From: Volutella citrinella
Taxonomy: Eukaryota > Ascomycota > Sordariomycetes > Hypocreales > Nectriaceae
Reading direction: 5' to 3'
NCBI GenBank assembly: GCA_034401135.1
Contig: JAWZSP010000004.1
Location: 1,922,001 to 1,986,000 of the forward strand
Length of the DNA stretch: 64,000 nt
The first letter of the stretch is position 1. The number at the start of each line of letters is the position of its first letter. A program made the position numbers and the translations under genes. Positions 1-13,420 of the stretch are shown piece after piece. Below the pieces are notes generated by a model. That model had not been told where the DNA came from. It ran no database searches and saw nothing but the letters and a program-made list of their open reading frames with translations.

Positions 1-3000
1 TATAGAATAGAGGACCTTAAGTAAAAGTAAATATACTAGCCTAACTCTAAGAGTATACTCTTCCTTAGCTTTAAGCTTTTAGCTATCTTTTTATACCTTT
101 TTATTAAATAATTAGTTAATATACTTTTTTTATTTAATATTATTATATTTTAAAAAGCTATAAAAAAGCTTTAGAATTATTATTATAAAGTATATAATAT
201 ATAAATAATATATAAGTTAAGCTATATAGTTTTATAAAAAGAAAGGTAATAATAAGATTTTATAATAAAAAGTAATTAAAGCTTACTTAATATTTTAATA
301 AGCTTTTTTTATAATATTATATATTATAAAGCTTTTTAAAGTATATATATTAATAATAGTATTACCTTACTTTTTATACCTAGCTCTATTAGTTTTTATA
401 ATTAAGCTAGGTAGCGCTTTATAATTAAAGTAGAGCTTAATATTAAATATTATAATAGTTATTTTAAACTTAAGAATTAAAAACTTTTTTATTTTTATAA
501 TATAGCTTCTTAAGTAAGTTATTATAATATATAATATATATTATAATTACTAAAAGCTAAAAAAGTATATAAAAGAAATTAATAAAAAGTAATATATTTA
601 TAATATTAGCTTTTTAAGGTAATATTTATAAAAAATATATTAAAGACTTAAATAAAGCTAAGATTATTATTTTAAATTAATATATCTTATACTTTATTAT
701 AAAAGAACTTATAAAAAGTAAAATAGTATTTTTAATATAGTTATTTTATAAATTAAAAGTATTAGTTTAAAAACTATAAACTATTAATTTAAAATATATA
801 GCTTATATAAAAGTACTATATAATAATATTAAGAAAAAGAATTACTAAATTAATTAAAATAGTACTTTATTTTTTAAAAGTAAGCTTATAATTTTAAAAA
901 AAAAATCTTTATAATAAAAAATCCTTTTTTAATATTATAATAACTTAAGATTAGAGTATATAAGAGTTATAAAAATCTTAAAATTAATTTTATAAAAATT
1001 CTATTAAACTAACCTTTTTAAGAATATCTAAAAGTATATAAAAACTTATAACTTATACTAAGGTATATATATATTAAAGTATTAGTTTTATAATAAACTA
1101 TAAATATTATTATTATTATTATATCCTTTTTAAGAAATTAATATAGATTTTATTATTAAATTATTATAAAATATATAGCTAAATAATAAGTTAATAAATA
1201 TAATCTTTATAATTATTTATAAAATAACTAAATATATACTTTTTATTTTAATAATAAAATAGTTAAATACTATATAATTAGTAAGTATTCTTTATAAGTA
1301 CTTTAAGTATAAATATAAGACTTTAAAAAGAATTATTAGTAATAAAAATAAGCTTTTTATAAGCTAATTCTAAGCTAACTTAATAATAAAATAAACTATT
1401 AAATACTAACTATTTATAATATACTATTTATAAATAGATAGATAAATAGAAAAGTTAAATTAAATATTAAAAAAGTATTTATAAATATATATTAAAAAGT
1501 CCTTATAAAATTAAATAGTATATTTTTAAAAAGTAGAGTTTATATATAATAATAATAAGTATAATATTATTAATATATTATTAATTAAAATATTTATAAG
1601 CTACTACTTATATATTATTAAATATATACTATATATATTAAAAAATAAAAGTTAAAAGTATATAAAAATATATAAAAAAGATTATAAAAATATAATAAAA
1701 AGCTATATAATATTAGTAAATAGTTATAAAAATATAAGCTAAGTATTATAATAAGTATTATTAATAGTAAGTATATATAAAAAGCTAAATAGTTAGCTTT
1801 AGTATATAAAACTTTTATTTTAAAAATAAAAAGCTAGTATTATATTTTATATATATTAAGATTATTAAATAATATAATAAATAGGCTTACTAAGTAGCCT
1901 TATTAAATAAATATATAAGAATATATAATATTATATTAGTTATACTATTAAAACCTTAGAATAATAAGATTATAAATAAATATATACTAAATAATCTTCT
2001 TAACTTTAAAAAAAAAAAAAAAAAAAAAAGTAAAGAAAATTATTATATATAAATAAAATAATAATAATACTTTTTTCTAAATTAAATAACTAGGTTAGCT
2101 AATAGAATATAATATATAAAAGCTAAAAAGGTACTTAATAAATATAAAAAAGAAATTATAAATATATTATAAATAAGCTAAATAATTTTATAAAAAGTAG
2201 GATAATAGTAAGTAACTATTAAAAATTTAATAAATATATAGTAATACTATATTAAAACTCTAATTTAAATTTTAATATTATAAAGGCCTAAAATAGAGTA
2301 ATTAGATTTATATTTAAAAGCTAAGCTATTACTAAAAATAAAATAAATTATTACTATAAGTAGCTAAAATTAAAATACCTTAAGATACTTCTTAATAGCT
2401 TTTTAAAAAGTTATAAATAAAAAACTAAATAAATATTATATACTTTATATATTATTACTATTACTATTATTACTATTATTATTATTATTTTTATTATTAA
2501 TATTATTATTACTATTAATATTATTATTAAAAATAAAGCTATTTTTATTAAAAAAGTCTACTAAAAGCTTATTATTATTATTAGCTACTTATCTTATTAT
2601 AAAAGTAGTATTATAATATTATTAAATTAATAAAAGTCTGCCTTACTTAAGATAATAAATTAGCTTTAAGTAAGTATATTAAATTAGGTATTTTAATACT
2701 ACTTACTTTATATACTAAAAATAAAAAGTATAATAAGCTTAAAAAAGACTTACTAATTAATTAGCCTTACTTAAAAAAGTTTTTTTATATTTAATTATAA
2801 AATTAAAAGCTTTTAAAACTTTATTAATACTTATAATAATAGAATTATCTTAAATATATATTAATTAAATAGCCTTAATATAAATAATAATATTAATAAA
2901 AAAAATTATCTATACTTATAATAAAAAAAAATTAAAAATAGTAAAAATATAATAAAAGCTTGACTTATATTTTATAGAATTATAATAATTAATAGCTCTT

Positions 3001-3958
3001 AAATAAAACTAATTTCTTAAAACTATTATTATATAAGTATAATCTTAATATTAATATTATAAATATTTACTAAGTTTATAATAGTTTTTTAAAAAAACTT
3101 CTAAGCTTTAGTATAAATATTTATTATATTTAAAAAAGTATTATAATAATTAATAAGGATAAAATTTATATAGCTTTTAATAAGAGTATAGTAATAATTA
3201 ATATTTTTAAAAATATTTTAATAAGTTTAAGCTAAGTTATAAAGCTTAATTAAGATTTAAAATAAGATTAAAAAATATTTAAATAAAAGCTTAGTAATAT
3301 ACTACTTAGTACTTAGCTTTATTTATTTTATAAATAATATAATATTTCTTATTATTATTATAATAGTATTTAATTAAAAGATTATAATTAATAAAAATAA
3401 AATAGTAGAAGTATAATACTTTATTAATATAAGTTTTAATAAAACCCTTTTATTTATTAAAAATAAATATTAATAAAATATTTTTAATTTAAAAAAGTAT
3501 TATTATAATATTAATAATAGTATAATAAGAGTTAAAAATTTAAAAATAAAATTAATAATTTTATAAAAAAAAAGAAAAACTAAATATTATAGTAAAAAGT
3601 TAATAAAAAAATAGTAATTTAATAGTAATATATAAAAAGATTAAAGATTTAGAAAATAATAAATTAATAAGTTATTATTATTATTATAAAAGCTAGATAT
3701 ATATAGACTATATATATAATAAAGTAGAGCTAAGAGCGCGCCCTATTTATAATAAGGTAATTATAAAAACCTAATTATAATTAATATAGTTAATATATTA
3801 GTAAGGAAACCTTAGTCTAGCTAATTAACTACTAGAAGCTTAGTAAGCTTTTACTAAGCTTATATATAAGATAGAAGACCTTAAGTAAAAATAAATATAT
3901 TAACTTAACCTAAAAGGTATACTCTTTCTTAGTTTAAGCTCTTAGCTATCCCTTTATA
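1..3958. mobile_element. Element B, LTR-type repeat unit cut by the window edge
   Basis: Bases 1-94 match about 3,865-3,958 in direct orientation: both contain a GACCTTAAGTAAAA-type block, then GTATACTCTT, then AGCTATC and a T-rich end. The right copy seems to extend left to about 3,715, where related copies elsewhere diverge, so a terminal repeat of roughly 240 bp is likely and the left one is mostly outside the window. The 3.6 kb between them holds modules that recur elsewhere in the island. No protein motif can be read through the mutations, so the class (LTR retroelement or other) is an inference from the terminal direct repeats. A 280-bp LTR of another family sits inside it at 178-457. 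There is a run of 22 A at 2,008-2,029. Confidence 0.55.
178..457 (-). repeat. 280-bp LTR (family A), reverse orientation
   Basis: This stretch is the reverse complement of the LTR at 15,961-16,240, of the same length (280 bp), with C-to-T and G-to-A differences throughout. It starts TATTATTATAAAG and ends AAATATTATAATA, matching the terminal blocks of the other copies. The five bases on each side (AGAAT and GTTAT) do not match, so a clean solo-LTR insertion is not shown; it may be the end of a larger degraded copy nested in element B. Confidence 0.75.
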
Positions 3959-5625
3959 TAATATAAATAATAAAAATATTTAAAATATAATATTAAATAT
4001 AAAAGCTAAACTTATTAAAAAAAACTAAGTATTTATTAATATAAAACTTAATAAAGTTATTTTATATACTTTTTATAAAGTTTTAAAAATATAAAAATTA
4101 ATAATATTTATTAAAATAAATAAAGTATTTAAAATAACTTAATTTAAATTATATAAAAAAATTAATAATTAATAGTTTAGTTTTTAATATTTTTATATAT
4201 TATACTTATTTATTAAAATATAATAAATATAAAGTTTTATTTATTATTATTATAATTTTAATATATATATTATTTTTAAAATAAAAATAAATAATTATAA
4301 TATTAAAAAATATTTTTTTAATAATTTTATTTATTTATATTAATTAATTAATATTATATAAAATATATTAAATAATTAAAAATATTAATTTTAAAAAAAC
4401 TATATAAATAATAAAATATTTATTTAATATTAATATTTTAATTTAAATTATAAAATTATTTAAAAAAAATTTATTTAAAAAATTTAATTTTATTTAAAAA
4501 TAATATTAATAAATAAAATAAGAATTTTTAAATAAAAAGAATTTATAATAAAAATAAATTAATAATTATTTAAATAATTATTTTATTTTAATATAATATA
4601 ATATTTTTTATTATTATAAAATCTATATTAAAATTATATAAAATAATTAGTTTATAAAGTAAAAGATATACTTATATTAATAAATATAAAAATCTTTTTT
4701 TTATAATTTATATTATTAAATACTTAATTTTAAAATTATAATATTATTATAATAGTAATTAAAAAATATATAATAAAAAGTATTTTTATAATTAATTATA
4801 AATAACTAAAATTAACTAACTTAGTAATTTATTTAAAAATTAAGTTAGTTTTTAATAAACTAATAGCTTAGTTAATTATTTAAAAGTTAAAATAAATTAA
4901 TATTAATAATATTAATTTAAAAAGTATAAGTTAGTTAAGTAAATAATTACTAAAAGTTTATATTATTATTATAAAAAATAAAAAATTAATAAATTATAAA
5001 ATTATAATAAGTAATAAAAAGCTAATTAATTATTATTATAAAAAATATAATTAGTATTTATATTAATAAATAATAATTATAATTAAGTATTTATAAATAA
5101 AAAAATAAATAAAAAATATTTTAAATAATATAAATATATTAAATTAAATTATTATTTTATTTTATTTTATATAAAACTATAATTAATATTAATTATAATT
5201 AAAAAAAAATATTACTTTTTAAATAAAAAGATTATTAATTTTTTATAAATAATATATATTTATAATTATAAAATATATTATTATAATAAATTTTTATTAT
5301 TAAAATAAATATTTAATTTATAAAGTTAGTATTTTTTAAAACTAGCTATATATATATATATATATTTATATAAACTTATATTTTTAAATATAACTTTTTA
5401 TTTTAATAATTATTATAATATTATAAATTACTTTATATAATATAATTAATATTATTTATAATAAATTATTTATTAAAAATAATAATTTTTTAAATTTTTT
5501 AAATTTTTTTAAAATATTAAAAACTAATAATAATAATACTAAAAATTATATATAATTATAACTTTAAGTTTTAATTAATATAAGTTAAGTTTATAAATTA
5601 AACTTAATTAATAAATATTATAATA
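3959..5625. other. AT-saturated stretch without genes
   Basis: This is almost pure A/T with scattered AG and CT. I see no open reading frame, no RNA gene and no clear match to the two named repeat families. It is presumably a fully RIP-degraded repeat. Confidence 0.6.
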
Positions 5626-5898
5626 TTAAATATTAAGCTTTATTTTAATTATAAAGTAATATTTAATTTATTAATAAAAGCTAATAAAACTAAATATAAA
5701 AAGTAAAATAATACTACTTTTAATATATATATTTTAAAAAGTATTATATTATATTATATAATATTATAAAAAAAGCTTATTAAGATATTAAGTCAGTTTT
5801 AATTATTTTTTATTATAAAATTTTACTATTATTTTTTTTTATAAAACTATATAACTTAACTTATATATTATTTATATATTATATATTTTATAATAATA
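5626..5898 (+). repeat. LTR copy (family A), about 273 bp
   Basis: It aligns along its whole length with the LTR at 8,989-9,268 and about 7 bp are lost. The start TATTATAATATTAAATATTAAGC and the TTTTATAATAATA end are recognisable, but mutation is heavy. The flanking five bases (ATAAA and ATATA) are similar but not identical, so a solo LTR is possible but unproven. Confidence 0.7.
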
Positions 5899-6223
5899 AT
5901 ATATTAAATTATATAAAAATATAATCAGCTAGCTAGTAAAAGTATAATAAATAAAAATTAATCTTTTTTTTTATAATAATTTTAAGCTAATAGCTATTAT
6001 TTATTTTTAAAAAAACTATTTACTTAAAATAGCGCTTTTTACTTTAGTAAAGTATTTTATTTAATAAATAGCTTATTATATTAAAAATTAAACTTTTATA
6101 AAAATAAGAGATTTTTTAAATTTATATATAACTAGCTTATTATTTTAATAATAAGAAGTTATTAAAATAATATAACTTATAATTATAAATAAGAATAGTT
6201 TTTTATATTATTATTAAATTTTT

Positions 6224-6390
6224 AAGTAAATTTATATAATTAGTAACCTTATTATTAAACTTTTAAATAAGTTTATATAATTAGCAACTTTATTATTAAA
6301 CTAATTATTAATTTAATAATAAAATTACTAATTATATAAGCTTATTATAATTAATTTAATAATAAAGTTACTAGTTATATAAGCTTATTT
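6224..6390. repeat. Doubled inverted repeat (U-U-U'-U')
   Basis: A unit of about 32-40 bp containing TTTATATAATTAG, a short CAACTTTATTATTAAA-type block and flanking T-rich DNA occurs twice in direct orientation (about 6,224-6,262 and 6,266-6,300). It then occurs twice in inverted orientation (about 6,310-6,345 and 6,351-6,388). Together the four units form an extended palindrome with a loop of only a few bases. It differs from the neighbouring random-looking AT sequence in its regularity. It could be the footprint of a small inverted-repeat transposon or of a replication or fold-back duplication. Confidence 0.65.
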
Positions 6391-8983
6391 ATATAATAAG
6401 TTATAATATAAATATAAAGAAAAAAAATATTAAAGTTAAAAAAAAAGTTGGCTTTTATAATAAGTTCTAAGACTAGTAGAGTTAAGGTTAATAAGTATTA
6501 AAGCAGGGGCTTAGATAGCTAATTAATTAATATAAATAAGAGGGCAGGTCTGTTTTAAGACTAAAATAAAGACTAAGATAATTAATATTATAAATTAAAA
6601 AAAGTAAGTCTAGCTTAAGGCTACTAAAGCAGAGCTTAGCTTATTAATTAATAAAATAGCTAGTTATAAACTATAAAAATAATAATAGCTTAATATAATT
6701 ATTAACTTTATAAAATATTAGCTAGCTTTCTTATTTATAAATATATATATATTATTATATTATTAATATTAATAACTTTATTATTTTTAAAAATATATTA
6801 TTATAAAAAAAGTAAAATTTAATTAATTAAAAAGTAGTATTTTTATATTAATATAAGTATTATATTAATATAATAATTCTTTATTTTAATTTATTAATTA
6901 TTTTTAATAAAATTATTATATAATAGAAAATTTTAAACTTAATTAATATAAATTAATTAATACTTTTTATTAAAAATAAATAAGCTTTTAATATATAAAT
7001 TAAACTTAATATATTTAAAATTTATTATTTTATTTTTAATTAGTTTATAAATTTATAAATTTTATTTATTATATTTTTATACTTATTTTAATTAAATATT
7101 ATTTATATTTATAAAAAAAAAGTATTTTTAATTTATTAAATAATTATATTAAAATATATTATATTAACTTTAATTAAGATTTTATAATTATTAAATAACT
7201 TAATAATTAACTTAATATAAATAAATATAAATAAATATATATTAATTTAAAATAAATTTTTTATTTAATTTAATTTAAAAATATTATATAAAAAATAATA
7301 TTAATTTTAATTAAATAAGTTTATTTTAATTAATAAGTTTAAAAAAGTTAAAATTATTTAATATAATTATTTATTTAATTTTAATATTAATATTTAAAAA
7401 AGAAGTATTAATATAAAAAAAATAGATTTTTTATTAATATTATTAAAAAAAAGTTTTTTTTTAATCTTAAGTTTATTATTTATATAAATTTTATTAAAAA
7501 GAATTATATATTTTGATTTTTTAATAATTTATTATTTTAAAATCTATATTAATTTTTAATTAAATTTATAAATTACTATTAAATAATAAGTCTATATATT
7601 TAAACTATTTAATTAAATTAAATAATATTAAAATAGATTTTTTATAACTTTTTTATTTATTATATTTAAAACTTTATTTAATTTATTATATAAGTATTAA
7701 ATAATTATTTTTAGCTTTTTTTATAAAAAGGATTTTATAAGTTTTTATTTTATTAATTTTTTAATTTTATATTTATATTTTTATTTTTTTTAATTAATTT
7801 AAATAGTTTAATTTTTTATTAAAAAAGATCTTTATTTAATAATATTAATAATAATTATATTATTAATATTATATTATATATTTCTTATAGTATAAGAAAT
7901 TTAACTTAATATATTAATAATCTAAGTTTTTTTATAATTTTAAAAAGTCCTATTTATTATTATAATTATTTTTTAAGTAGTTTTTTTTAAATAAATAATA
8001 TTTTTTATATAATTAAAAGTATACTTTATTACTTTTTTTAAAATATAATAATTAATATTTTATATTATAATATTATTTTATTATTATTATTATAAAGTTT
8101 ATTTTATAATTTTTTTTTATATATAATTATTTTAATATATTTAATATATTTTAATTTAATTTATACTTTATTAAATATATTATATTTATTAATTTTTTTA
8201 ATTTATATTTAATTATATACTTATTTAATAATATATTAATTAAGATAATATATATATATTATTTATTATAAATTATAATAATAGTAATATTTTAATTTAT
8301 AATATATTTAATATTATTATATAAATTAATTATAATTTTTATTTATTAATTTTTTTTTATTTTAGTTATTTATTTATAAATAGTAAATTATATTAATAAT
8401 TAATTTTATTTATATTAATTTATATAATTCTATTTATATTTTTAATATAAATTTTCTATTTTTATTATTAATTATTTTATATAGAAAACTTTAATTATAA
8501 AATAATAAACTTTTTAATAATACTTTTATTTAGTACTTAATAATATATATTAAATAACTTAGTATTAAAATAGATTTATAACTTTAGTTATATATTATAA
8601 TTAATAATATATTAAATATTTTAAGCTTTTTTTTAATTATTTAAATAATTTATTATTATTTCTTTTTAATATTATAATTAGAAAATCTATAATAAGTATA
8701 TAATATAACTATATTTCTAATTAAATAAATTAAAACTACTTTAATATTTTAGAATAATTTATATTATTTTTTTAATAAATTAAATATTATTTTATTTATT
8801 AAATTATTTATTTAAATATAAAATAAAAAAAAGTATTTATAAATTATATTAAGTACTTTTTTTTAATTTAATTTAATATAAAAATTCTTATTATATACTT
8901 ATTATAATATTTTTAATATATATTTTTATAAAATATATAATTTTTTTATTTATTACTTTTAATTTTATAAAATATTTTATTAA

Positions 8984-8988
8984 TTATT
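8984..8988. repeat. Target-site duplication, left (TTATT)
   Basis: TTATT lies directly before the left LTR and recurs at 16,241-16,245 directly after the right LTR. Five-base duplications are the usual product of Ty3/gypsy integrases. In such AT-rich DNA a five-base match can occur by chance, but its position at both calculated LTR ends supports it. Confidence 0.6.
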
Positions 8989-9268
8989 TATTATAGTATT
9001 TAGTATTAGGCTTTACTTTAGCTATAAAGTACTACTTAGCTTAATTATAAAAGCTAGTAGAGCTAAGTATAAGAAGCAGAGTAATACTATTACTAATATA
9101 TATATTTTAAAAAGCTTTATAATATATAATATTATAAAAGAAGCTTATTAAGATATTAAGTAAGTTTTAATTACTTTTTATTATAAAATCCTATTATTAT
9201 TTCTCTCTTTATAAAGCTATATAGCCTAATTTATATATTATTTATATATTATATATTTTATAATAATA
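8989..9268 (+). repeat. Left LTR of the gypsy element
   Basis: It is 280 bp and aligns without gaps, by eye, to the right LTR. It has clearly more C-to-T and G-to-A changes than the right LTR, for example TACTACTTAGCTTAATTA where the right has CGCTGCCTAGCCTAGTTA. It is expected to have held the promoter of the element. Confidence 0.88.
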
Positions 9269-11805
9269 ATTCTAAAACTTTTTTATAACTTTTTAAAAAT
9301 ATAATAATATTAAGTAAGAGAAGTATATTAATAAACTACTTAATAAAAGGGCGAGCTTTTTTAAACTTTTTTTAAAAGAATGATTTTATATCTTTTAACT
9401 AAATTACTAAAATCTCTTTCTTATTAAACTTTAAGGCTAATAAGCCTTAGATTATTTATATACAAAGGTATAAGACTAGGAGAAAGGCTACTTAAGGACT
9501 AAAAAAAACTTAGTAAATAGAAAACTTAGTACTAATATAAAGCTCTCTTAGTATAATTTAATTATAAAAAAGGCAGGATAGTTTTTAATAATAACTAGAA
9601 GTTCTAAAAGAAATCTAGTATCTTTAAGCTAAGATTTAGTTCTTAAAAAAAGAAGTAGGTTAAGTACTTATTAGTACTTATTATAAAAAGTACTAAATCT
9701 TAAAATCTTTTTTTTTTAAAAAAAAAATTAATTTTAAGCTATTAAAACTTAAAGTCTTAATTATTCTATTAATTACTTAAAAGTAAGAGGATTAATTACT
9801 AAGCTTATAATATACTTTCTAAAGCTTATATAAATTTAAAAAAGATTAGTATAAGATAGTACTAATTTTATAATATTTAGATAGTAATAATTAAGCTTTT
9901 TTTAAAAAGTTTTTAAAAGCTTTTTTAAAAAAAAAATAAAAAGCTTTTAAAAAAGATTAAGATATTTTTTAAACTTAGTTAAAGTCTTTAATTTATAAGG
10001 CCTTTAATATTAAGGTTTTAATTAGATTTTAATTAGAAAAAGCTAAATAATAAGTAGACTAAACCTTTTAGAAATTTTATTATTACTTAAACTTTATTAA
10101 ATAGTAATTAAGATATTATTAAAATAAGTAAAAGTAAGGGATTATATTTTTAAGTAAGTTATAAAAACTATTTTAAAATAAGCTAATTAAAGTAAATATA
10201 GACCTTTATTAAAAGGCTTTTATATAAAGAGTAAAAGTAATCTAGCTTTTTATAAAATATTAAGTTTTAAAAGATAAATAAAAGTAAGATAATAAGAAAG
10301 AGCTAGTAAAGAAATATTAAAAAAAGGCTTTTAAATTATTTCTTTTTTAAAAAGTAAAAAAAAAAAAGTAAAATAGCTCTTTTTTAAAAAACTTTACTAA
10401 ATTAAAAAGCTTTTTAAATAAGAAGCTAAAGACTAAGTAAGGGAATATTTAATATTATAATTATTAAGAGTTAGGCTATATTATATTTAATTACTCTAAG
10501 ATAAAAAAAGAAGATAGTATTAAAAAAGTAATAAGAAAAGTATTAAAATAGTAAAAGATTTAATAACTTTTAATAACCTAAACCTTTTTATATTTATTAA
10601 TAGATAAACCCTAGAAATAATATTAAAAACTAAACTCTTACTTAGCTATTAAAATAGTCTAGTTATATTATTATAAAACTTTTTTAAAAAGATCTTAAGT
10701 TAATTCCTTAGCTTTAAAAATCTAAGGCTATTATAATTAATTTTATAACTCTTAGCCTAAGTTTTAATATATACCCTCTAATTAATAATTATAATAGAAA
10801 TACTTCTTAATATTAAAAAAGTAAGTAATATAATTAATAAAAATATTACTAATTATATAAACTTTTAAAAGTTATATAAAAAGGCTTTAATTTTAATAAG
10901 TATAGATTAGATAGTTTTAAGAATAAGTAATACTTAGATTATACTTATATTTTTAATTAATTTTAAGAGAGTTATTTATTAAATAACTCTTTTAATAATA
11001 AGGACTTAAAAAGGCCTTAATATCTTTTTATTACTCTCTTAAATATTATTATTTAAGATAATAATCTTAATTAATATTTAAAAAAAAAGATAATAGCTTA
11101 AATTAAAATAGAACTAAATCTAAGTTAAAAGTACTTAAAAGTTTTAATAAACTTATTAAATAGTAGAATAAGTATATAATATTTATAAGATAGATATAGG
11201 CTATTTATTAAGGTATTAAGACTATAAAACCTATTAATATACTAAAAAAATCCTTATTAAATTAAAAAGCTTATAATAATTTTTTTAAAAAAAAAGTATA
11301 ATAAAACTCCTATTATATAATAAGTAGGATTATATAATTAATATTATATTAAGAAAGTTATTACTTTTTAAACTAATCTACTTATTTTTATAAAAAGAAT
11401 TTAATATATTCTATTAATACCTAGCTAATAATTTAATAAATAGATATATTTAATATTTAAAGAGCTTAATAAGGGCTCTAATCCTTTTTATTCTTAAGTT
11501 AGATAGGTCTCTTTACTTATATATTAACTACTAAGAGCTAAATAAGGTAATAACTAAGAATTAGTACCTTTTTTTATTAATTTTAAAGATTATAGATTAT
11601 ATTTAGAGCTATTGCTTTTTTAATAAGCTAGATATTAAAAATATATATTATTAAATCTAGATAAAAGTAGGTAATAAGTAAAAGATAGCTTTTTAAACTT
11701 ATTATAAGTATTTTAAGTATATAATTATATTATTTAAACTTATTAATACCTTAGCTACTTTTTAAAACTATATTTACTAAGTTTTAAGGGACCTTCTAAA
11801 TATAG

Positions 11806-12100
11806 TCTATATTATATTTATAGATAATATATTAATCTTTTTAAAAAATTATAAATTTTATATAAAAGCCTTTTAATAGGTAGTTAAATAGTTTATAATA
11901 ATAGGACTATATATAGTACTAAGTAAGTACTATTTTTACTAATTAAAAATTATATTTTTTAAGTTTATTATATTAGTAATAAAAGTATTTATAAATTCTA
12001 AGAGAGTTAAGATAATTACTTTATAACTAGAGCTAAAGACTTATTAAAAAGTCTAAGTATTCTTAGGTTTTTATAATTTTTATAAAAGATTTATATAGGG
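11806..12100 (+). pseudogene. Reverse transcriptase remnant
   Basis: At 11,806-11,842 one frame reads VYIIFIDNILIFL, matching the Ty3/gypsy catalytic box (Y/F-x-D-D-I-L-I-F) with the second Asp changed to Asn by a G-to-A mutation. At 12,051-12,100 another stretch reads VFLGFYNFYKRFI, the block that follows the RT palm in Ty3/gypsy polyproteins. Stop codons lie beside and between the motifs, so the enzyme is dead. Confidence 0.85.
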
Positions 12101-13089
12101 CTACTTTTTAATAATAGCCCTTTTATTAGACTTTTTAAAAGAGTTAGTTAAGAGTAAGAAATTAAGAAAAATAACTTTTATAAATAAGTAGTAGAATATT
12201 TTCTAAAAGCTTTATAAATCTTTTTAAAAAGTATTAATATTATATTACTTTAACCTAAAGAAACTTATATAATTAGAGACTAATACTTTATACTTTATAA
12301 TATTAAGTATTATCTCTTAATAAAAAAGAGATAGTTTTTAATACTTTATTATATTTTAATTATAGAAGTTTTAAGAGGCTGAGTTAAATTATAATACCTT
12401 AGATAAAAAAATATTTATAATTATAGAGTTATTTATAAATTAAAGGTATTATTTTAAAAAGCTAGTAAAATTTATTAAAGTTTTTAGTAATTATTAAAAT
12501 TTATAATCTTTTATAAGAAAGAAGTATTTAAATAGTTAGTAAGCTTAATAATATATTAAGCTTATACTATATAACTTTATAATTAAGTATTAGCTAGGTA
12601 AAATAAACTCTATTAATAGACCCTTTTAAAAACTGGACTATAAAAAAAGAATACTCCTTAAGATAGCTTAGTAAATAGTTTAATAAATTAAATAATTATT
12701 AAAATTAAACTATTTAAAGAAGTAATAGTATTAGTAAATACTAAGGTTAGCCTTATATAAGTAGTATAAGACTATAATAAACCTATTTTTAAAAGCTATA
12801 TAGTATAATTAGATTAGGTAGAAAAGAAATTTAAAGTACTATTTAAACTCTTTTAAAAAGATATATAAAAGGCCTTAATTAAAGAGATTATTAATAATAA
12901 GGAAGTCTTAGTAATTCTAATAGAAATAATTAAGATATTATAATTTTATAATCTAATAATAAAGACTTATTAAAATCTTATTATTAAGTAAAAGGCTATA
13001 AGAAATCCTTATAAATAATATATTACTAAAGATTTATTATACTTTTAGTAGAAGTTATATATATTAAATAGTATTATATTATAAAATAA

Positions 13090-13420
13090 GATTCTTAAGC
13101 TATATTATAACTATCTAATAATAGGTTATTTTAAGATTAATTAAATACTTAAGATACTCTAATAAAAGCTATACTAAAAATATATAAAAGACTTTATAAT
13201 ATAATAAGTTAGTACTTATTTAGTATATTAGAGAATAATATTAAAAAGATATAAACTATATAATAAGCTTAAACCTTTTTTAATACTTAGTTAATTATAA
13301 TCTAAACTATTAATAGACTTTATTATAAGATTATTACTTATAATAATTAAATAAGGTAAAGTTAATATAATACTAATTATTATAGATTATTATATAAAGT
13401 ATGCCTAATTCTTAGCTATA
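13090..13420 (+). pseudogene. Integrase remnant (zinc-binding region and start of DDE core)
   Basis: At 13,090-13,230 the residual peptide ILKLYYNYLIIGYFKI, followed by a K-Y-Y/W-like segment, fits the HHCC region of retroviral-type integrases, with the His and Cys codons mutated. At about 13,360-13,420 the frame reads LIIIDYYIKYA, which fits the first Asp of the DDE core followed by the aromatic K-Y/F-A block. Stops interrupt both. The order RT, RNase H interval, then integrase is diagnostic of Ty3/gypsy rather than Ty1/copia. Confidence 0.8.

Noticed and set aside
1..200. Telomere at the left end
   Set aside because: No TTAGGG or CCCTAA repeats are present; the window simply begins inside a repeat.
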